A stretch of 64,000 nucleotides of DNA from Burkholderia sp. USMB20 (GCF_000949135.2 NZ_JTAN02000019.1:124001-188000); one strand, 5' to 3'. Shown: positions 1-15,827, counted from the first letter of the stretch. Made by a program: numbers and translations. Notes: a model not told the origin generated them from the sequence alone.

Positions 1-634
1 GCTCGACCGTCGTCACGCCGATCGACAGCAGGTGATCGATGAACGCCGGATGCGCGAGCGACGCGAACGTGCCGCGCTCCGGCGCGCGCAACCCGGCGCG
101 GCGCATCGACGCGCCGCGCACGTGGGTCTCGTAGATCACGGTGCTGCGCCACGGCACGTCGGGGCGCCGGTCCATGCTCCAGTCGAACGCCTCGTCGACC
201 ACCACGGCCTTCGGCATCGCGGGCGCCGAGTCGCGGCGATCCATCGACAGGTCCGCGCGGTTCGAATGCACGCGATAGCCGAACAGCGCGTCGGACCAGC
301 GAAAGTGGCCGACCAGCTTGCGCGCGTACGGGTCGAGCAGCAGCTTGGTCGGATTGAAGCGATGGCCGTGCTGCGGCTGATACGGGCCGTCCGCGCGAAA
401 GCCGTACACGGTGCCCGGATGCGCGTTCGGCAGGTAGCCGTGCCATACCTCGTCGGTGCATTCGGGCAGGTCGAGGCGCGCGAGCTCCTTGCGGCCGGTC
501 GGGTCGAACACGCACAGCTGGATACGCTGCGCATGCGCGGAAAACACCGCGAAGTTGGTGCCGAGGCCGTCCCAGGCCGCGCCAAGCGGATGGCAGCGGC
601 CGGGTTCGAGACGGGCGGGCAGGGCGGTCGGCAT
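1..634 (-). CDS. glgX: Glycogen debranching enzyme GlgX, N-terminal part (cut by window edge)
   Basis: Reading from the ATG at 634 gives MPTALPARLEPGRCHPLGAA, then a CBM48-type start (GTNFAVFSAHAQRIQLCVFD) and a GlgX-like run through FNPTKLLLDPYARKLVGHF to VIYETHVRG, where the GH13 barrel begins. About 211 residues are visible; the catalytic residues and C-terminus lie beyond base 1. The family removes alpha-1,6 branches from glycogen-type glucans in the cytoplasm. It is the last visible gene of glgE-treS-glgB-glgX, 32 bases after the glgB stop, so it probably works on the glucan made by that operon. A TreX-type isoamylase is the only close alternative. Confidence 0.88.
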   Translation of the reverse strand, partial: MPTALPARLEPGRCHPLGAAWDGLGTNFAVFSAHAQRIQLCVFDPTGRKELARLDLPECTDEVWHGYLPNAHPGTVYGFRADGPYQPQHGHRFNPTKLLLDPYARKLVGHFRWSDALFGYRVHSNRADLSMDRRDSAPAMPKAVVVDEAFDWSMDRRPDVPWRSTVIYETHVRGASMRRAGLRAPERGTFASLAHPAFIDHLLSIGVTTVE

Positions 635-666
635 GGGGATCGTCTCCGTGTCGAGGGCGCCGGGTG

Positions 667-6274
<5,608 letters not shown>

Positions 6275-6278
<4 letters not shown>

Positions 6279-9200
6279 GCGTGTGCTCCGGAAGGGCCCC
6301 GGGCACCGCCCGGGTCGGGCGCCGCCGCTCGCGCGGCGCCGGGAGACGGCGCGAGCCGCCAGATCGCATAGGGCCGCACGTGCGGGTCGAGCGACACGTA
6401 CTGGCGATGCCCGCGCCAGGTTTCGGCGCGCGCGGCGTCCTGTTCGAGCGCGTCGAGCGGTTCGCCGTCGACGAGCCCGAGGCCGCGCCACAGCGACGCA
6501 TCGAGCATGAAGTTCGTGGCCTGCGGATGCCACGGGTCGAGACTGATCGCGACCGCGACGACGCTGTCGTGCGCGGGCGTCGCCTTCACGAACACGAGCA
6601 CCTGGTCGTTGTCCGCGTCGGCGAACGTGAGGCCGAGGTGGGTCTGCAGCGCCGGATGCTCGCGCCGCGCGCGGTTCAGCCGCGCGACCTCGCCGCCGAT
6701 GTGCACGGCCTTGGCCCAGTCGCGCGCGCGCAGCTCGTATTTCTCCGCGTCCGCGTATTCCTCGCTGTCGGGCAGCGGTGCCGATTCGCCGATCTCGAAG
6801 CCCGAGTACAGGCCCCACGAGCCGGCGAGCGTCGCCGCGAGCGCCGCGCGGATCACGAACTGCGAGCGCGGCGCGTTCTGCAGGTGGCGCGGATTGATGT
6901 CGGGCGTGTTCACGAAGAAGTTCGGCCGGAAGAACTCGCGCGCGGGACCGGCGCTCAGCTCGGTCAGGTAGTCGATGAATTCGTGCTTCGTCTCGCGCCA
7001 AGTGAAGTACGTATACGACTGCGAGAAGCCGATCTTCGCGAGCCGGTACATCATTCCGGGCCGCGTGAACGCCTCCGACAGGAACACGACGTCCGGATGC
7101 CTGCCGCGCACGTCCGCGATCATCCACGCCCAGAACGGCAGCGGCTTCGTGTGCGGGTTGTCGACGCGGAAGATCCGCACGCCGGCTTCGACCCAGAACA
7201 GCACCACGTCACGCAGCGCGAGCCACAGGTCGGGCAGCGCGTCGGGCGCATAGAAGTCGGGATTCACGATGTCCTGGTAGCGCTTCGGCGGATTTTCCGC
7301 ATAGCGCAGCGAGCCGTCGGGCCGCCATGCGAACCAGCCCGGATGGGCGGCGAGCCACGGATGGTCGGGCGAGCACTGGATCGCGAAATCCAGCGCGATT
7401 TCGAGCCCCTGCGCGCGCGCCGCATCGATCAGCGCGCGGAACGACGCGAGCGTGCCGAGCTGCGGATGCACGGCCGTGTGGCCGCCGTCCGGCGAGCCGA
7501 TCGCGTACGGGCTGCCGACATCGTCGGGGCCGGCCTTCAGCGTGTTGTTGCGGCCCTTGCGCGCGGTCGTGCCGATCGGGTGGATCGGCGGGAAATACAG
7601 CACGTCGAAGCCCATGTCGCGAATGCGCGGCAGTTGCGCGATCACGTCGTCGAACGTGCCGTGCCGGTGCGGGTCGTTGCTCGCCGAGCGCGGGAACAGC
7701 TCGTACCAGCTGGAAAAGCGTGCGGCGCGGCGCTCGACCTCGACCGGGTAGACGGTCTCGTCGTGCGTGACGAACGGTCGGTAGCGCAGCGCCGCGTAGG
7801 CGTCGGCGAGCGCGGGTTCGCCGATCAGTGCGAGACGGTGTTCGTGCGACGCGTCGTCGAAGTCGGCCGCCAGCCGTTCCATCTGCCGGACCGCGTGCGG
7901 ACCGTCCGGCGCGGCGCGCTTAAGCGCGGTCGCGAGCAGCAGCTGCGCCTCGCGCACCTCCAGCGTCACGTCCTGGCCGGCCGCGCGTTTCTTCGCGATG
8001 TCGGTGACGAGCGAGGCCCAGTCGTCGCGCCACGCGATCACGCGGAACGCGTGGCGGCCGAGCCGCTCGAGCGCGATGCGCGCGTGCCAGCGGTCGTTCG
8101 GTTCCGCGACGAACGGCACTTCGCGCCAGTCGTCTTCGTCGTCCGCGCGCCACTGCAGCGCGGCCGCGAGATGCGCATGGCCGTCGGTGAAGATCGATGC
8201 GTGCACAACCAGCGTTTCGCCGATCACGCGCTTGATCGCGAAGCGGCCGCCGTCGACCGCCGGCTCGACGCGTTCGATCGCGATCCGGTCGGCCGCGAGC
8301 GCGGCGGACAGCGCGGCGCGCTCGTCCGCGGCACCGGCGCGCGTGGTCGCGGGCGGCGCGCGCCGCGCGTCGAGCAGCGCGTAGCCGCCGGGTTCGAGCG
8401 TGAAGGCGGCCAGCGCGACCGGTGCATGCGTGTGCGTGCCCGCCGGCGTCGCGACCTGCGTGAAGCCGCCCGGCACACCGGGCAGGATCGTCGCGGGATC
8501 GACCGGCGCGTCGGCATCGAGAGCGGGATTCAGCGCGACCAGCAGTGCCGCGTCGTCGTGCTCGAGCGACGGGCCCATGCCGCGCAGCAGCGCGGTCGCG
8601 GCCGCGCCGGGCGCGCTCAGTTGCGCGATTTCGCCGCGCCCGGCCGCAAGCGGCGTCGCGCGGCGCCACGCATTCGCGTCGGCGATCGCGCCGGACAGGT
8701 CGAAGCGCGCGACGTCGAACGCGGCGCGATAGCGCGCGGCGTCCGCATCGCGCACCATCAGCGGCAGCGCGACGCCGCGCTCGAAGCCCATCGGCACGAG
8801 CCAGCCGGTGCCGAGCGCCGCCGCGGTCCACAGCGCGCGGTGGTACGCGCGGGCGAGCGTCTCGTCCGGCGCGTCGTGCCAGTCGTCGGCGAGACGCGGG
8901 CCGTCGAAGGCGTCGGGAAACGCGATCGGCGAGCCGATGCGGCGCAGCAGCCGGTGCTCGTCCGCAAACCACGGCGAGCGCAGATCCCACCAGCGTACCG
9001 ACGAGAACACCGCGTCGAAGCCGGCTCCCTCGAGTTGCGCGAGCGCGTCGCGCGCATGGCCGGGCACGCCGGCCAGCACCGCGACGTCCGGGCGCGCGCG
9101 CCGCAGCGCCGCGCGCCAGCCGGGCCACCACGCGGCCGGCAGGTGATGCGGCGCGTCGATCAGGAAGCCGGCCGCGCCGGCGTCCGCGAACGCGGCGAGA

Positions 9201-9667
9201 TGCGTGCACCACCACGCGGCGAGCGCGTCGTTCGTCGCGTCGTCGCCGACCCGCGCATGGGCGACGTCGAGTTCATGCGCGCCGCAGCGCGGATCGATCA
9301 GCGCGTCGTCGTGCGCGCGCTCGGCGTACCAGTCCGGATGCTCGGCGCGCAGCGGATTGTCGCGCGCGATGCGGTCGGGCACGACTTCGAGCAGCACGCG
9401 CAGCCCGTGGCCGTGCGCGAGCTGGGCGAGCCGCGAGAAGGTTTCGAGCGCGCCGGCGCGCGTCGCGAACGTCGCGGCCGGCCGGTGGAAGTCGGCGACG
9501 TGGCGCGGAAAACCCGCGACGCTGGCGGCCCAGAAGCCGCCGATCAGCACGTGATCGAAGCCCATGCCGGCGATGTGCGCGAACGTGCCGGGCCACGCGT
9601 CGAGCGGGCCGACGAGGCGCGCGTCGCAGAAGTAGAGGTGGGGAGCGAAGGGCGGGGTGGCGTTCAT
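6275..9667 (-). CDS. glgE: Alpha-1,4-glucan:maltose-1-phosphate maltosyltransferase GlgE with extra N-terminal GH13-like domain
   Basis: 1130 residues from the ATG at 9667 ([20 protein letters not shown]); an upstream in-frame ATG at 9751 would add an implausible Arg-rich leader. The C-terminal two thirds match GlgE, which transfers maltosyl units from maltose-1-phosphate to glucan ends: DUF3416-like N domain, then [20 protein letters not shown], nucleophile Asp in [17 protein letters not shown], acid/base Glu in [14 protein letters not shown] and [11 protein letters not shown]. Residues about 1-480 form a second, weaker GH13-like barrel ([34 protein letters not shown]) that lacks an obvious Glu motif and so may be non-catalytic. 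First gene of the operon; the stop overlaps the treS start. Confidence 0.93.
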
Positions 9668-9852
9668 GGGATGGCGGGTCCGGGCGTCGGCGAACGGTAA
9701 CGGCCGTGCGCCGCAACCCGCGTGCCTGCTGCGCGGCGCCCGGCGCGGCAACGTGCGGGCGCCATGCCGGGGGCGGCACCCTGTCCTTTTTACATGAACG
9801 CGGGAGGGTCACTGCATCGCGCGCATGGCCCATGCCTCGGCGTCCGGCGTCG

Positions 9853-10341
9853 TCACATGCGCGGAATCGAGCGAATGTCCGAACTGTCGCCGGCGGCCGG
9901 ATCGTCGTCCGTTTCGGGAAGCGGCGCACCGGGGTCGTAGCGCACCGGCGCACCGCGCTCGATCCGGTGCGGAAACGGCGGCGGGGTATCGACGTCGTCG
10001 CCGAAGCGCGCGCGCACGAATGCGCGCAGCAACGCGGTGCGCGCGTCGGGCGCGCGTGCCGCGCAGGTCGACGGGCCGTCGATGAAGCACGCATCGCATT
10101 CGACGCCGTCGCCGCGCCGCGCGATCCGCAGATCGCCGACGCGATCGAGCACCGCCCCCGCGTCGGCCCAGGATGCCGACGGCGCGAAATGCGCGTCGAG
10201 GCGCCGCAACGCATCGCACGCGGCGGTCACGATCACCTGCGGCTCGACGGCCGTGAAGTACAGCGTGTTTTCGTCGTCCGCGCACAGTGCGCGCGCGCAC
10301 CAGTAGTCGAGGGCCGTTCCGTCGAGTTCGTCGGTTCGCAT
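9853..10341 (-). CDS. NinX/DUF2591-like phage-type protein
   Basis: 162 residues. The opening (MRTDELDGTALDYWCARAL) and the general length resemble the phage NinX/DUF2591 family, whose function is unknown. A GGAGC sequence lies about 8 bases before the ATG at 10341. There is no signal peptide or membrane segment; the C-terminal half is acidic and proline-rich. It sits 12 bases after the EEP gene on the same strand, with no other phage gene nearby, so it is probably a domesticated single gene. The family call rests on remembered motif similarity only. Confidence 0.55.
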   Translation of the reverse strand: MRTDELDGTALDYWCARALCADDENTLYFTAVEPQVIVTAACDALRRLDAHFAPSASWADAGAVLDRVGDLRIARRGDGVECDACFIDGPSTCAARAPDARTALLRAFVRARFGDDVDTPPPFPHRIERGAPVRYDPGAPLPETDDDPAAGDSSDIRSIPRM

Positions 10342-10353
10342 GGGCTTGCTCCG

Positions 10354-11169
10354 TCAGGTTTCGTCGGCGCGGTGCGCGTCGCGCGCGGGCGGCGTGCCAG
10401 GCGCGGACCGCGCACGCATGCGCGCGACGAGCGGGTAATGATCCGACGCGCGCCGGGCCAGCATGCTGCGATGCACGGTCACGTCGACCAGCAACTCGCC
10501 CGGATGGATCCAGATCCGGTCGAGCGAGAACACCGGGTACAGCGTCGGGAACGTGCGCGGCGCCGGCGCGCGGCGGAACCGCGTGACCAGCGCCTGCAGC
10601 GCGCGGCCGCGCACGAACCATTCGTTGATGTCGCCCATCAGGATCACCGGCATCGCACCGGTGTCGAAAGCGGCGAGCAGCCGCTGCACCTGGGCGCTGC
10701 GTTCGTTCGCCGACAGCCCGAGATGGGTCGCGACCACGCGCAGCGTGCCGGCGCCGCAGTCGATGTCCGCATCGAGCGCGCCGCGCGGCTCGCGCGGGTG
10801 GAACGACAGGTCGAGCGTGCGCGCGGCGCGGATCGGGCAGCGTGACAGCACCGCGTTGCCGTAGCGGCGCTCCGGCGTGTCGATGGTCGGGCCGGCCACC
10901 GCGTGCATGCCGGTCGCGTCGCGCAGGTGCGCGAGCACGTCGGGCGCGCGCGTGCCGCCGAGCGGCACTTCCTGCAGCGCGATCACGTCCGCGTCGAGCT
11001 CGTGGATCACCGCCGCGATTCGATCGGCCGCGCGCGCGGGCCACGCACCGTAGCCGCCGCGGATGTTGTACGTCGCGATGCGCAGGTCGCGCCCGCCCGG
11101 CGCGGCGGCGGGCGGCCCGTCCGACGTGACGATGTCCGGCGGCGGGGCCGGCTGTCGGCTCAGCACCAT
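10354..11169 (-). CDS. Endonuclease/exonuclease/phosphatase (EEP) family protein
   Basis: 271 residues, start ATG at 11169, overlapping the last codons of the upstream PLD gene. EEP-fold motifs are in order: LRIATYNIRGGYG (Asn), VIALQEVPLG (metal-binding Glu), RVVATHLGLSANER, VILMGDINEW (Asp and Asn), LDRIWIHPG and ASDHYPLVARM (catalytic Asp-His). Members hydrolyse phosphodiesters in DNA, RNA, phosphoinositides or sphingomyelin. Pairing with a phospholipase D-like gene suggests a shared role with lipid or surface phosphodiesters, but this is inference from position. There is no clear signal peptide; the N-terminus is short and proline-rich. Confidence 0.85.
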   Translation of the reverse strand: MVLSRQPAPPPDIVTSDGPPAAAPGGRDLRIATYNIRGGYGAWPARAADRIAAVIHELDADVIALQEVPLGGTRAPDVLAHLRDATGMHAVAGPTIDTPERRYGNAVLSRCPIRAARTLDLSFHPREPRGALDADIDCGAGTLRVVATHLGLSANERSAQVQRLLAAFDTGAMPVILMGDINEWFVRGRALQALVTRFRRAPAPRTFPTLYPVFSLDRIWIHPGELLVDVTVHRSMLARRASDHYPLVARMRARSAPGTPPARDAHRADET

Positions 11170-13383
11170 CGTCGCAGCACCCTGACGAGCAGCACTGACA
11201 CGCCGACCAGCGCGACGCCGATCGCCGCGAGCCACGCGAATGCGCCGGGGCCCGGATGCCGGAAGGCGGCGGTCAGCTGGTGCGCGAACGTGACCGTCAA
11301 CACGATGCCCGGCAGCATCCCGATCGCGGTGCCGACCAGGAAGTCGCGCAGGCCGATGTGCGAGGCGCCGGCGACCAGGTTCACGATCGTAAACGGCGCG
11401 ATCGGCAACAGCGGCAGCACGGCGCATCGCGGACCACGCCGCGCGGCGATGTGTTCGCTGAGCCGGTTTCGCGCGTGCGCCGCGGCGAATCGGCGCACCG
11501 CGTCGCGCCCGAGGCCAGCGGCCGATCCCGTAGGGTCGCGCGCGGCCGTCAGCGAGCCGACGCGCGTAGCGAAGCGCCGGCCACGCGCCGAACACGAGCC
11601 CCGTCGCGGCGATCAGCAGCGTGATCGGCACCGACAGCGTCGCCGCGACCACGTAGCCGGCCAGCAGCAGGGCGGGCGCGCCCGGCAGTGCCGCGGCGCG
11701 GGCCGCCGCCTGCGCGAGCGCTGCGACGTTCAGCGCCTTGCCGAGCGGCGAGAAGCGCCACGCGAACGCGAGCGCCGCGATCAGCAGCACAGCCGCGCCG
11801 AGCGCGAGGAAGCGCGCGGTCAGCGGGCGATGCTGCTCGCTCGGCAGGAATTCGCGGACGAACCGGTCCGGCTCGATCGGCTGCTCGGGGTCGAGCCGCG
11901 CGCTGACCGGCACCAACGCGTCGAGCTGCGGCGTCACGACCGGGTCGAGCACGCGCAGCGTGCGGCCCGGTTTCGCGCGCAGCCGGTCGAGCGCGGCGTT
12001 CGGCCGGTCGCCTTGCGCGAACGCAGCGGCGACCGTGGCCGGCGGCGTGCCGAGATGTTCGGCCAGCAGGCGGTCGCGCAAGCCGGCGATCGCGGCGCGG
12101 ATGTGCGGCTCGCCCGCCGCGACGAGCGCGATGCAGCATTCGGTGTCGAGCACCATCGACCGGTTGTTCAGGTTCGCGCTGCCGATCACGATGCATTCGT
12201 CGTCGACGATCTGGATCTTGCTGTGCACGTTCACGCACGCGTCGCCGAGGCCGTCGACGTGCGGGTACAGCAGCCGGTAGCGGCCGAAGCGGTCGGCGGA
12301 CTTGAGCGTGTCGTGCAGCCGCGCGCGCAGCACGCCCATCGTCGCTTCCTGCAGCCAGCCGCTCTGCACGCGGGGTGCCACGACCGTCACGTCCGGCCCG
12401 TGCGGGTCGGCCAGTCGCGCGGACAACGTTTCGCGCACCACGGCCGCGGTGAAATACTGGTTCTCGATGTACAGGTGGCGCCGCGCGGCGCGAATCGTGT
12501 CCTCGACGAGCGCGCGCACCTGTCGCACCGGCTCGCGGTCGCGGTGGCGCGGCGCCGTGTACGCGATGCCGAGCCGCACGTGGTTCACGTCGACGCGCGC
12601 GCCGGGCGGCCACGGATCGACGTCATCGTCACGCTCGAGATGGCGCTGCGCGCGGATCGCGATCGGACGCCCGCATGCGTTGCGCCAGCGCGTGCGCGCC
12701 TGCTCGCCGATCGCGGCGGCCGCGTCGCCGTCGAACATCGCCTGCACGTCGTGAAACGGGCCGTACGGCATGCCGCGGGCGTCACGGCGGCGCGGATCGT
12801 CGGCCGCGTGCGCGGGCGTATCCCAGCGCTCGCGCGTCAGGTCGAGCCCGCCGACGAACGCGAGCCGGTCGTCGATCACGACGAGTTTCTGGTGATGCGA
12901 CGCGCCGCGCGGATGGGTGTCGTCGAGGCGGAACCGGATGCCGCGATGCGCGCGCCACGCGGCGCGATAGACGGGCGGCCAGTCGCGCTCCAGCGCGTAG
13001 ATCATCGCGAAGTCCCACGCGAGCACGTAGATGCGCAGGTTGTGGCGCGCGGCCGCGAGCGCGTGCAGGAACGCGCCGAGCGTGTCGGGCAGCCCGTCGC
13101 CGGCGGCGTCGGCCGGCGCGAGGTGCATCCGGCTGTCGACGTCCCAGCCGACGATGAACACCGTATGGCGCGCCCGCCGCAGCGCGGCGCGCAGCGTCGC
13201 GAAATACGCGGCGCCGTCCACCAGCATCGCGAAGCGGTCCGCGCTGCGGATCGTGTCGCAGTTGCGTCCGCATTCGAGCAGGCCGTGTCGCACCGGTTCG
13301 TCCGTGCGCGAGGGGGCGGCCGCCGCGTCGGCGGGGCCCGCCGTCGCGACGGCGGCGCGCGGCTTGCGGTCCGGCGCGATCAT
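11160..13383 (-). CDS. Phospholipase D-like protein with C-terminal VTT (DedA-like) membrane domain, frame-disrupted
   Basis: Starts at the ATG at 13383, overlapping the upstream stop as ATGA. Two PLD active-site motifs are intact: HHQKLVVIDDRLAFVGG and HSKIQIVDDECIVIGSANLN. A membrane region follows (ALGAAVLLIAALAFAWRF, then LLLAGYVVAATLSVPITLLI). After GLVFGAWPALRYA the frame is lost: the expected VTT sequence continues in other frames (VGSLTAA; YGIGRW; LGRDAVRRFAAAHARNRL) and ends in the frame running 11498-11160 with LPIAPFTIVNLVAGASHIGL and a final membrane helix. At least two or three small indels lie between about 11500 and 11575. Members are thought to act on phospholipids or cardiolipin at the membrane. 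The gene is either recently broken or misread here. Confidence 0.82.
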
Positions 13384-13718
13384 CGGGTGTCGACGTCCAG
13401 GCCGCCGTCGATGCGTTGCAGCAGCGCGTCGCAACGTGCGCGCAGCGCCTGCAGTTCCGGCGAACCGGCGTCGAGCCGGACGCGTTCGCCGTGCTCGGGT
13501 TCGCCGTACGCGGCCGCGACGTCGTAGATGCGTTGCGCGATCGTCGCGGACGCGTTCGCGATCCGGATCCGGTCGAGCCAGCCGCATTCGGCGTGATGGC
13601 ACGCGAGCCACGCGCGCAGCGCGCCGACCACGCGGCTGGTGGTGAGCCAGGCGCCGCCGCGCATGCGCGCGGCCAGCTGGCTCGACACGAGATAGGAAAG
13701 CAGGTCGGTCTGGGTCAC
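13380..13718 (-). CDS. Conserved hypothetical protein of the PLD operon
   Basis: 112 residues from a GTG at 13718, chosen because a strong Shine-Dalgarno AAGGAG lies six bases upstream (TTTCGC spacer) and because GTG overlaps the mgtC stop as GTGA. The sequence begins VTQTDLLSYLVSSQLAARMRG and looks helical throughout, with no signal peptide or membrane segment. Its stop overlaps the PLD start as ATGA, so it is translationally coupled on both sides. I do not recognise the family; the position between an MgtC-like protein and a membrane phospholipase suggests a small partner protein. Confidence 0.75.
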   Translation of the reverse strand: MTQTDLLSYLVSSQLAARMRGGAWLTTSRVVGALRAWLACHHAECGWLDRIRIANASATIAQRIYDVAAAYGEPEHGERVRLDAGSPELQALRARCDALLQRIDGGLDVDTR

Positions 13719-14410
13719 GCGAAACTCCTTGACGAGGTGTCGGGACTGCAGGTCCGCACGCCGGCGATGCCTTGCAGGGATTCGCAGATCGCCGCAAATT
13801 CCGCGCCGCTCGTGCGCGAGAACGATATCGAGATGTCGTCGGTGTCCGGATCGTCGTCGGACTGCTGGACGATGAACCGCTTCACGCGCACGCGGCCCGC
13901 GCCGAGCGTGTCGTGCAGGACGCCGAGCGTCAGGCCGCCGCGCTCGACGACGAGCCGCAGCGTGCGCTGCTGCCGCTGCGCGATGAAGCGGCGCTCGAGC
14001 GGCTTCACGCCCGCCAGGATCGCGAGCACGATCGCCGTCGCGCCGATCGACGCGACGTACATGCCGCCGCCGGCGGCCAGGCCGACGCCGGCCACCGCCC
14101 ACAGGCTCGCGGCCGTCGTCAGCCCGCGCACGACTTCGCCGCGCAGCAGGATCGAGCCGGCGCCGAGAAAGCCGATGCCCGAGACCACCTGGGCCGCGAC
14201 CCGCGACGGATCGAGCACGACGCCGTATTGCCCGCGCACGTCCTCGAAGCCGAAGGTGGAGACGAGCATCACGAGGGCCGAGCCGACGCACACCAGCATG
14301 TGCGTGCGCAAACCGGCGGCCCAGTTCAGCCGTTCGCGTTCGAGCCCGATCACGCTGCCGAGCAGCGCGGCGAGCAGCAGGCGTCCGACGAGTTCGATAT
14401 GGCCGATCAT
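13715..14410 (-). CDS. MgtC/SapB-family membrane protein
   Basis: 231 residues, ATG at 14410 preceded by AAAGGAGG at good spacing. The N-terminal membrane domain carries the family signature: LLLAALLGSVIGLERER, AAGLRTHMLVCVGSALVML, VVSGIGFLGAGSILLRG and LTTAASLWAVAGVGLAAGGG. The C-terminal about 80 residues form a soluble ACT-like domain (RTLRLVVERGGLTLGVL). The best studied members are virulence factors for survival at low magnesium and in macrophages; many relatives have no known role. First gene of mgtC-hypothetical-PLD-EEP, so the strong ribosome site probably drives the group. Confidence 0.9.
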   Translation of the reverse strand: MIGHIELVGRLLLAALLGSVIGLERERLNWAAGLRTHMLVCVGSALVMLVSTFGFEDVRGQYGVVLDPSRVAAQVVSGIGFLGAGSILLRGEVVRGLTTAASLWAVAGVGLAAGGGMYVASIGATAIVLAILAGVKPLERRFIAQRQQRTLRLVVERGGLTLGVLHDTLGAGRVRVKRFIVQQSDDDPDTDDISISFSRTSGAEFAAICESLQGIAGVRTCSPDTSSRSFA

Positions 14411-14589
14411 CGCGGCCTCCTTTGTTGTCTGGCGGACCGGAGCGGTTCGATATCGGGCACGAACGCAAGACACGTGCCGGGGCGGCCGATAGCGGGCACG
14501 GCGCGTGCGCGCGGGGCCGACGGCGCGCGCGGCGGTCATGCGGCGCGCATTTTTTGCATCGCCATCGCAGATAAGTACAGGAGGCCAGG

Positions 14590-14832
14590 ATGCAACATCA
14601 ACAGGACGCACAGGTTCGCGACCCGTATCGCGGCCACGAGATTCGCGTATGGGCGCGGCGCAACGCACGCGGCGCGTGGGGCGACGAGGTGCAGGTGTAT
14701 GTCGACGGTGCCCGCATCGAGCTGATCGTGCCGGAGCCGGCCGGCTCCGAATGGTCGACGCAGGAGGAGGCGCTGCGCGCGGGCGTCGAGCGCGGGCGTT
14801 ATCTGATCGACAAGCGGGTCGATGACGATTGA
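14590..14832 (+). CDS. Small conserved hypothetical protein
   Basis: 80 residues (MQHQQDAQVRDPYRGHEIRV to IDKRVDDD) with an AGGAGG ribosome site just upstream. It is soluble and mixed alpha/beta by appearance; the sequence between about 10 and 60 (GHEIRVWARR, EVQVYVDGARIELIVPE) suggests a small beta sheet, followed by a helix with WSTQEEALRAGVERGRYLID. The family is not recognised. It is transcribed alone, divergent from mgtC and convergent with the HAD gene. Confidence 0.7.
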   Translation: MQHQQDAQVRDPYRGHEIRVWARRNARGAWGDEVQVYVDGARIELIVPEPAGSEWSTQEEALRAGVERGRYLIDKRVDDD

Positions 14833-14857
14833 TTCGGGGCGAATCGAATCGATTCGA
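14831..14857. repeat. Clustered inverted repeats after the 80-residue gene
   Basis: GATTCG-GGG-CGAATC (14831-14845) is immediately followed by an overlapping perfect palindrome TCGAATCGATTCGA (14844-14857). The hairpin begins at the stop codon of the preceding gene and lies between convergent genes, so a terminator or RNA-end structure is plausible, but no T-run follows. Confidence 0.45.
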
Positions 14858-14960
14858 CCGACCCGACCCGATTCGATCAACAGGGCGCGTGTGCGCGGTT
14901 CGGCTGTTTCGTGACTGCATGCCGACGCCGCGCGCGACCGGATCCGCTAACGCGAACAGT

Positions 14961-15635
14961 CTACGGCCGTGCCGCGATCTCGTCGAGATGCCACAGCAGA
15001 TCCGCCGGATCGTCGTACACGCGCAGCGCCCCCGCGCGTTCCAGCTCGTCGCTGCCGTAGCCGCCCGACAGCAGCCCGACGCCCAGCGCACGGCAGCGGC
15101 TCGCGGCGAGCATGTCCCAGATGCTGTCGCCGACCACCACCGTGTGCTCGATTGGCACGTTCAGCTTCGCCGCGGCCGTCAGGAACAGGTCGGGATCCGG
15201 CTTCGCATACTTGACCTGGTCGCGCGTGACGACCACGTTCTTCGCCGGATCGACGCCGAGCGCCTCGAGGTTGATGGCGGCCGTTTCCATCCGCCCGCTG
15301 GTCGCGATCGCCCAGCGGATGCCCGCGTTCGACAGCGCGGCCAGCAACTCGCGCGCGCCCGGCAGCGGCCGGACCTGCGCGCGCAGCCGCTGGTACGCGG
15401 CCGCGTGCAGCCGCGCGAGCCGCTCGACGCGCTCGGCGTCGATGTCGCCGGCCGTCTCGCGCAGCAACTGGTTCAGGAACAGGCCGCCGCTCATCCCGAT
15501 CTTGCGGTGGATGCGCCATACCGACAGTTCGATGCCTTCGGCATCGAGCGCTTCCTTCCACGCGAGCACGTGCTGATAGACGCTGTCGACGAGCGTGCCG
15601 TCGAGATCGAACAGAAACGACGTTTCAATGCGCAT
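14961..15635 (-). CDS. HAD-superfamily hydrolase (phosphoglycolate phosphatase/beta-phosphoglucomutase-like)
   Basis: 224 residues from the ATG at 15635, preceded by GGGAG; an upstream ATG at 15695 lacks such a site. HAD motifs: SFLFDLDGTLVDS (motif I, nucleophile Asp), IRWAIATSGR (motif II), VKYAKPDPDLF (motif III Lys) and VVVGDSIWDMLAA (motif IV). A helical cap of about residues 20-85 (subclass IA) sits between motifs I and II. Such enzymes remove phosphate from small sugars or glycolate phosphate; the substrate cannot be told from sequence. It stands alone, divergent from sotB. Confidence 0.88.
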   Translation of the reverse strand: MRIETSFLFDLDGTLVDSVYQHVLAWKEALDAEGIELSVWRIHRKIGMSGGLFLNQLLRETAGDIDAERVERLARLHAAAYQRLRAQVRPLPGARELLAALSNAGIRWAIATSGRMETAAINLEALGVDPAKNVVVTRDQVKYAKPDPDLFLTAAAKLNVPIEHTVVVGDSIWDMLAASRCRALGVGLLSGGYGSDELERAGALRVYDDPADLLWHLDEIAARP

Positions 15636-15827
15636 GTGAATCTCCCGGCCCGATGACGTTCGGGCAAATCGTCCGTGAAATATCCTTCGACGCATTATCG
15701 GCGCGCGGCCGTGTCATCGCCATGTCCCGGCGGCGCGGCCCGCCGCGGCATGTCATGTGCCGCTGGTACAATCGCGCCGACGCGCCGGGCCGGCTGCCCG
15801 CGCCCCCAACCTTCGTCGAATTCCCGT

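Noticed and set aside
6281-9700. Long plus-strand open frame opposite glgE
   Set aside because: Antisense shadow with biased composition; GlgE motifs are on the minus strand.
10354-13797. Single minus-strand frame joining EEP, PLD and upstream sequence into one 1147-residue protein
   Set aside because: The join exists only because of frame slips in the VTT domain; two separate start sites and two distinct families are present.
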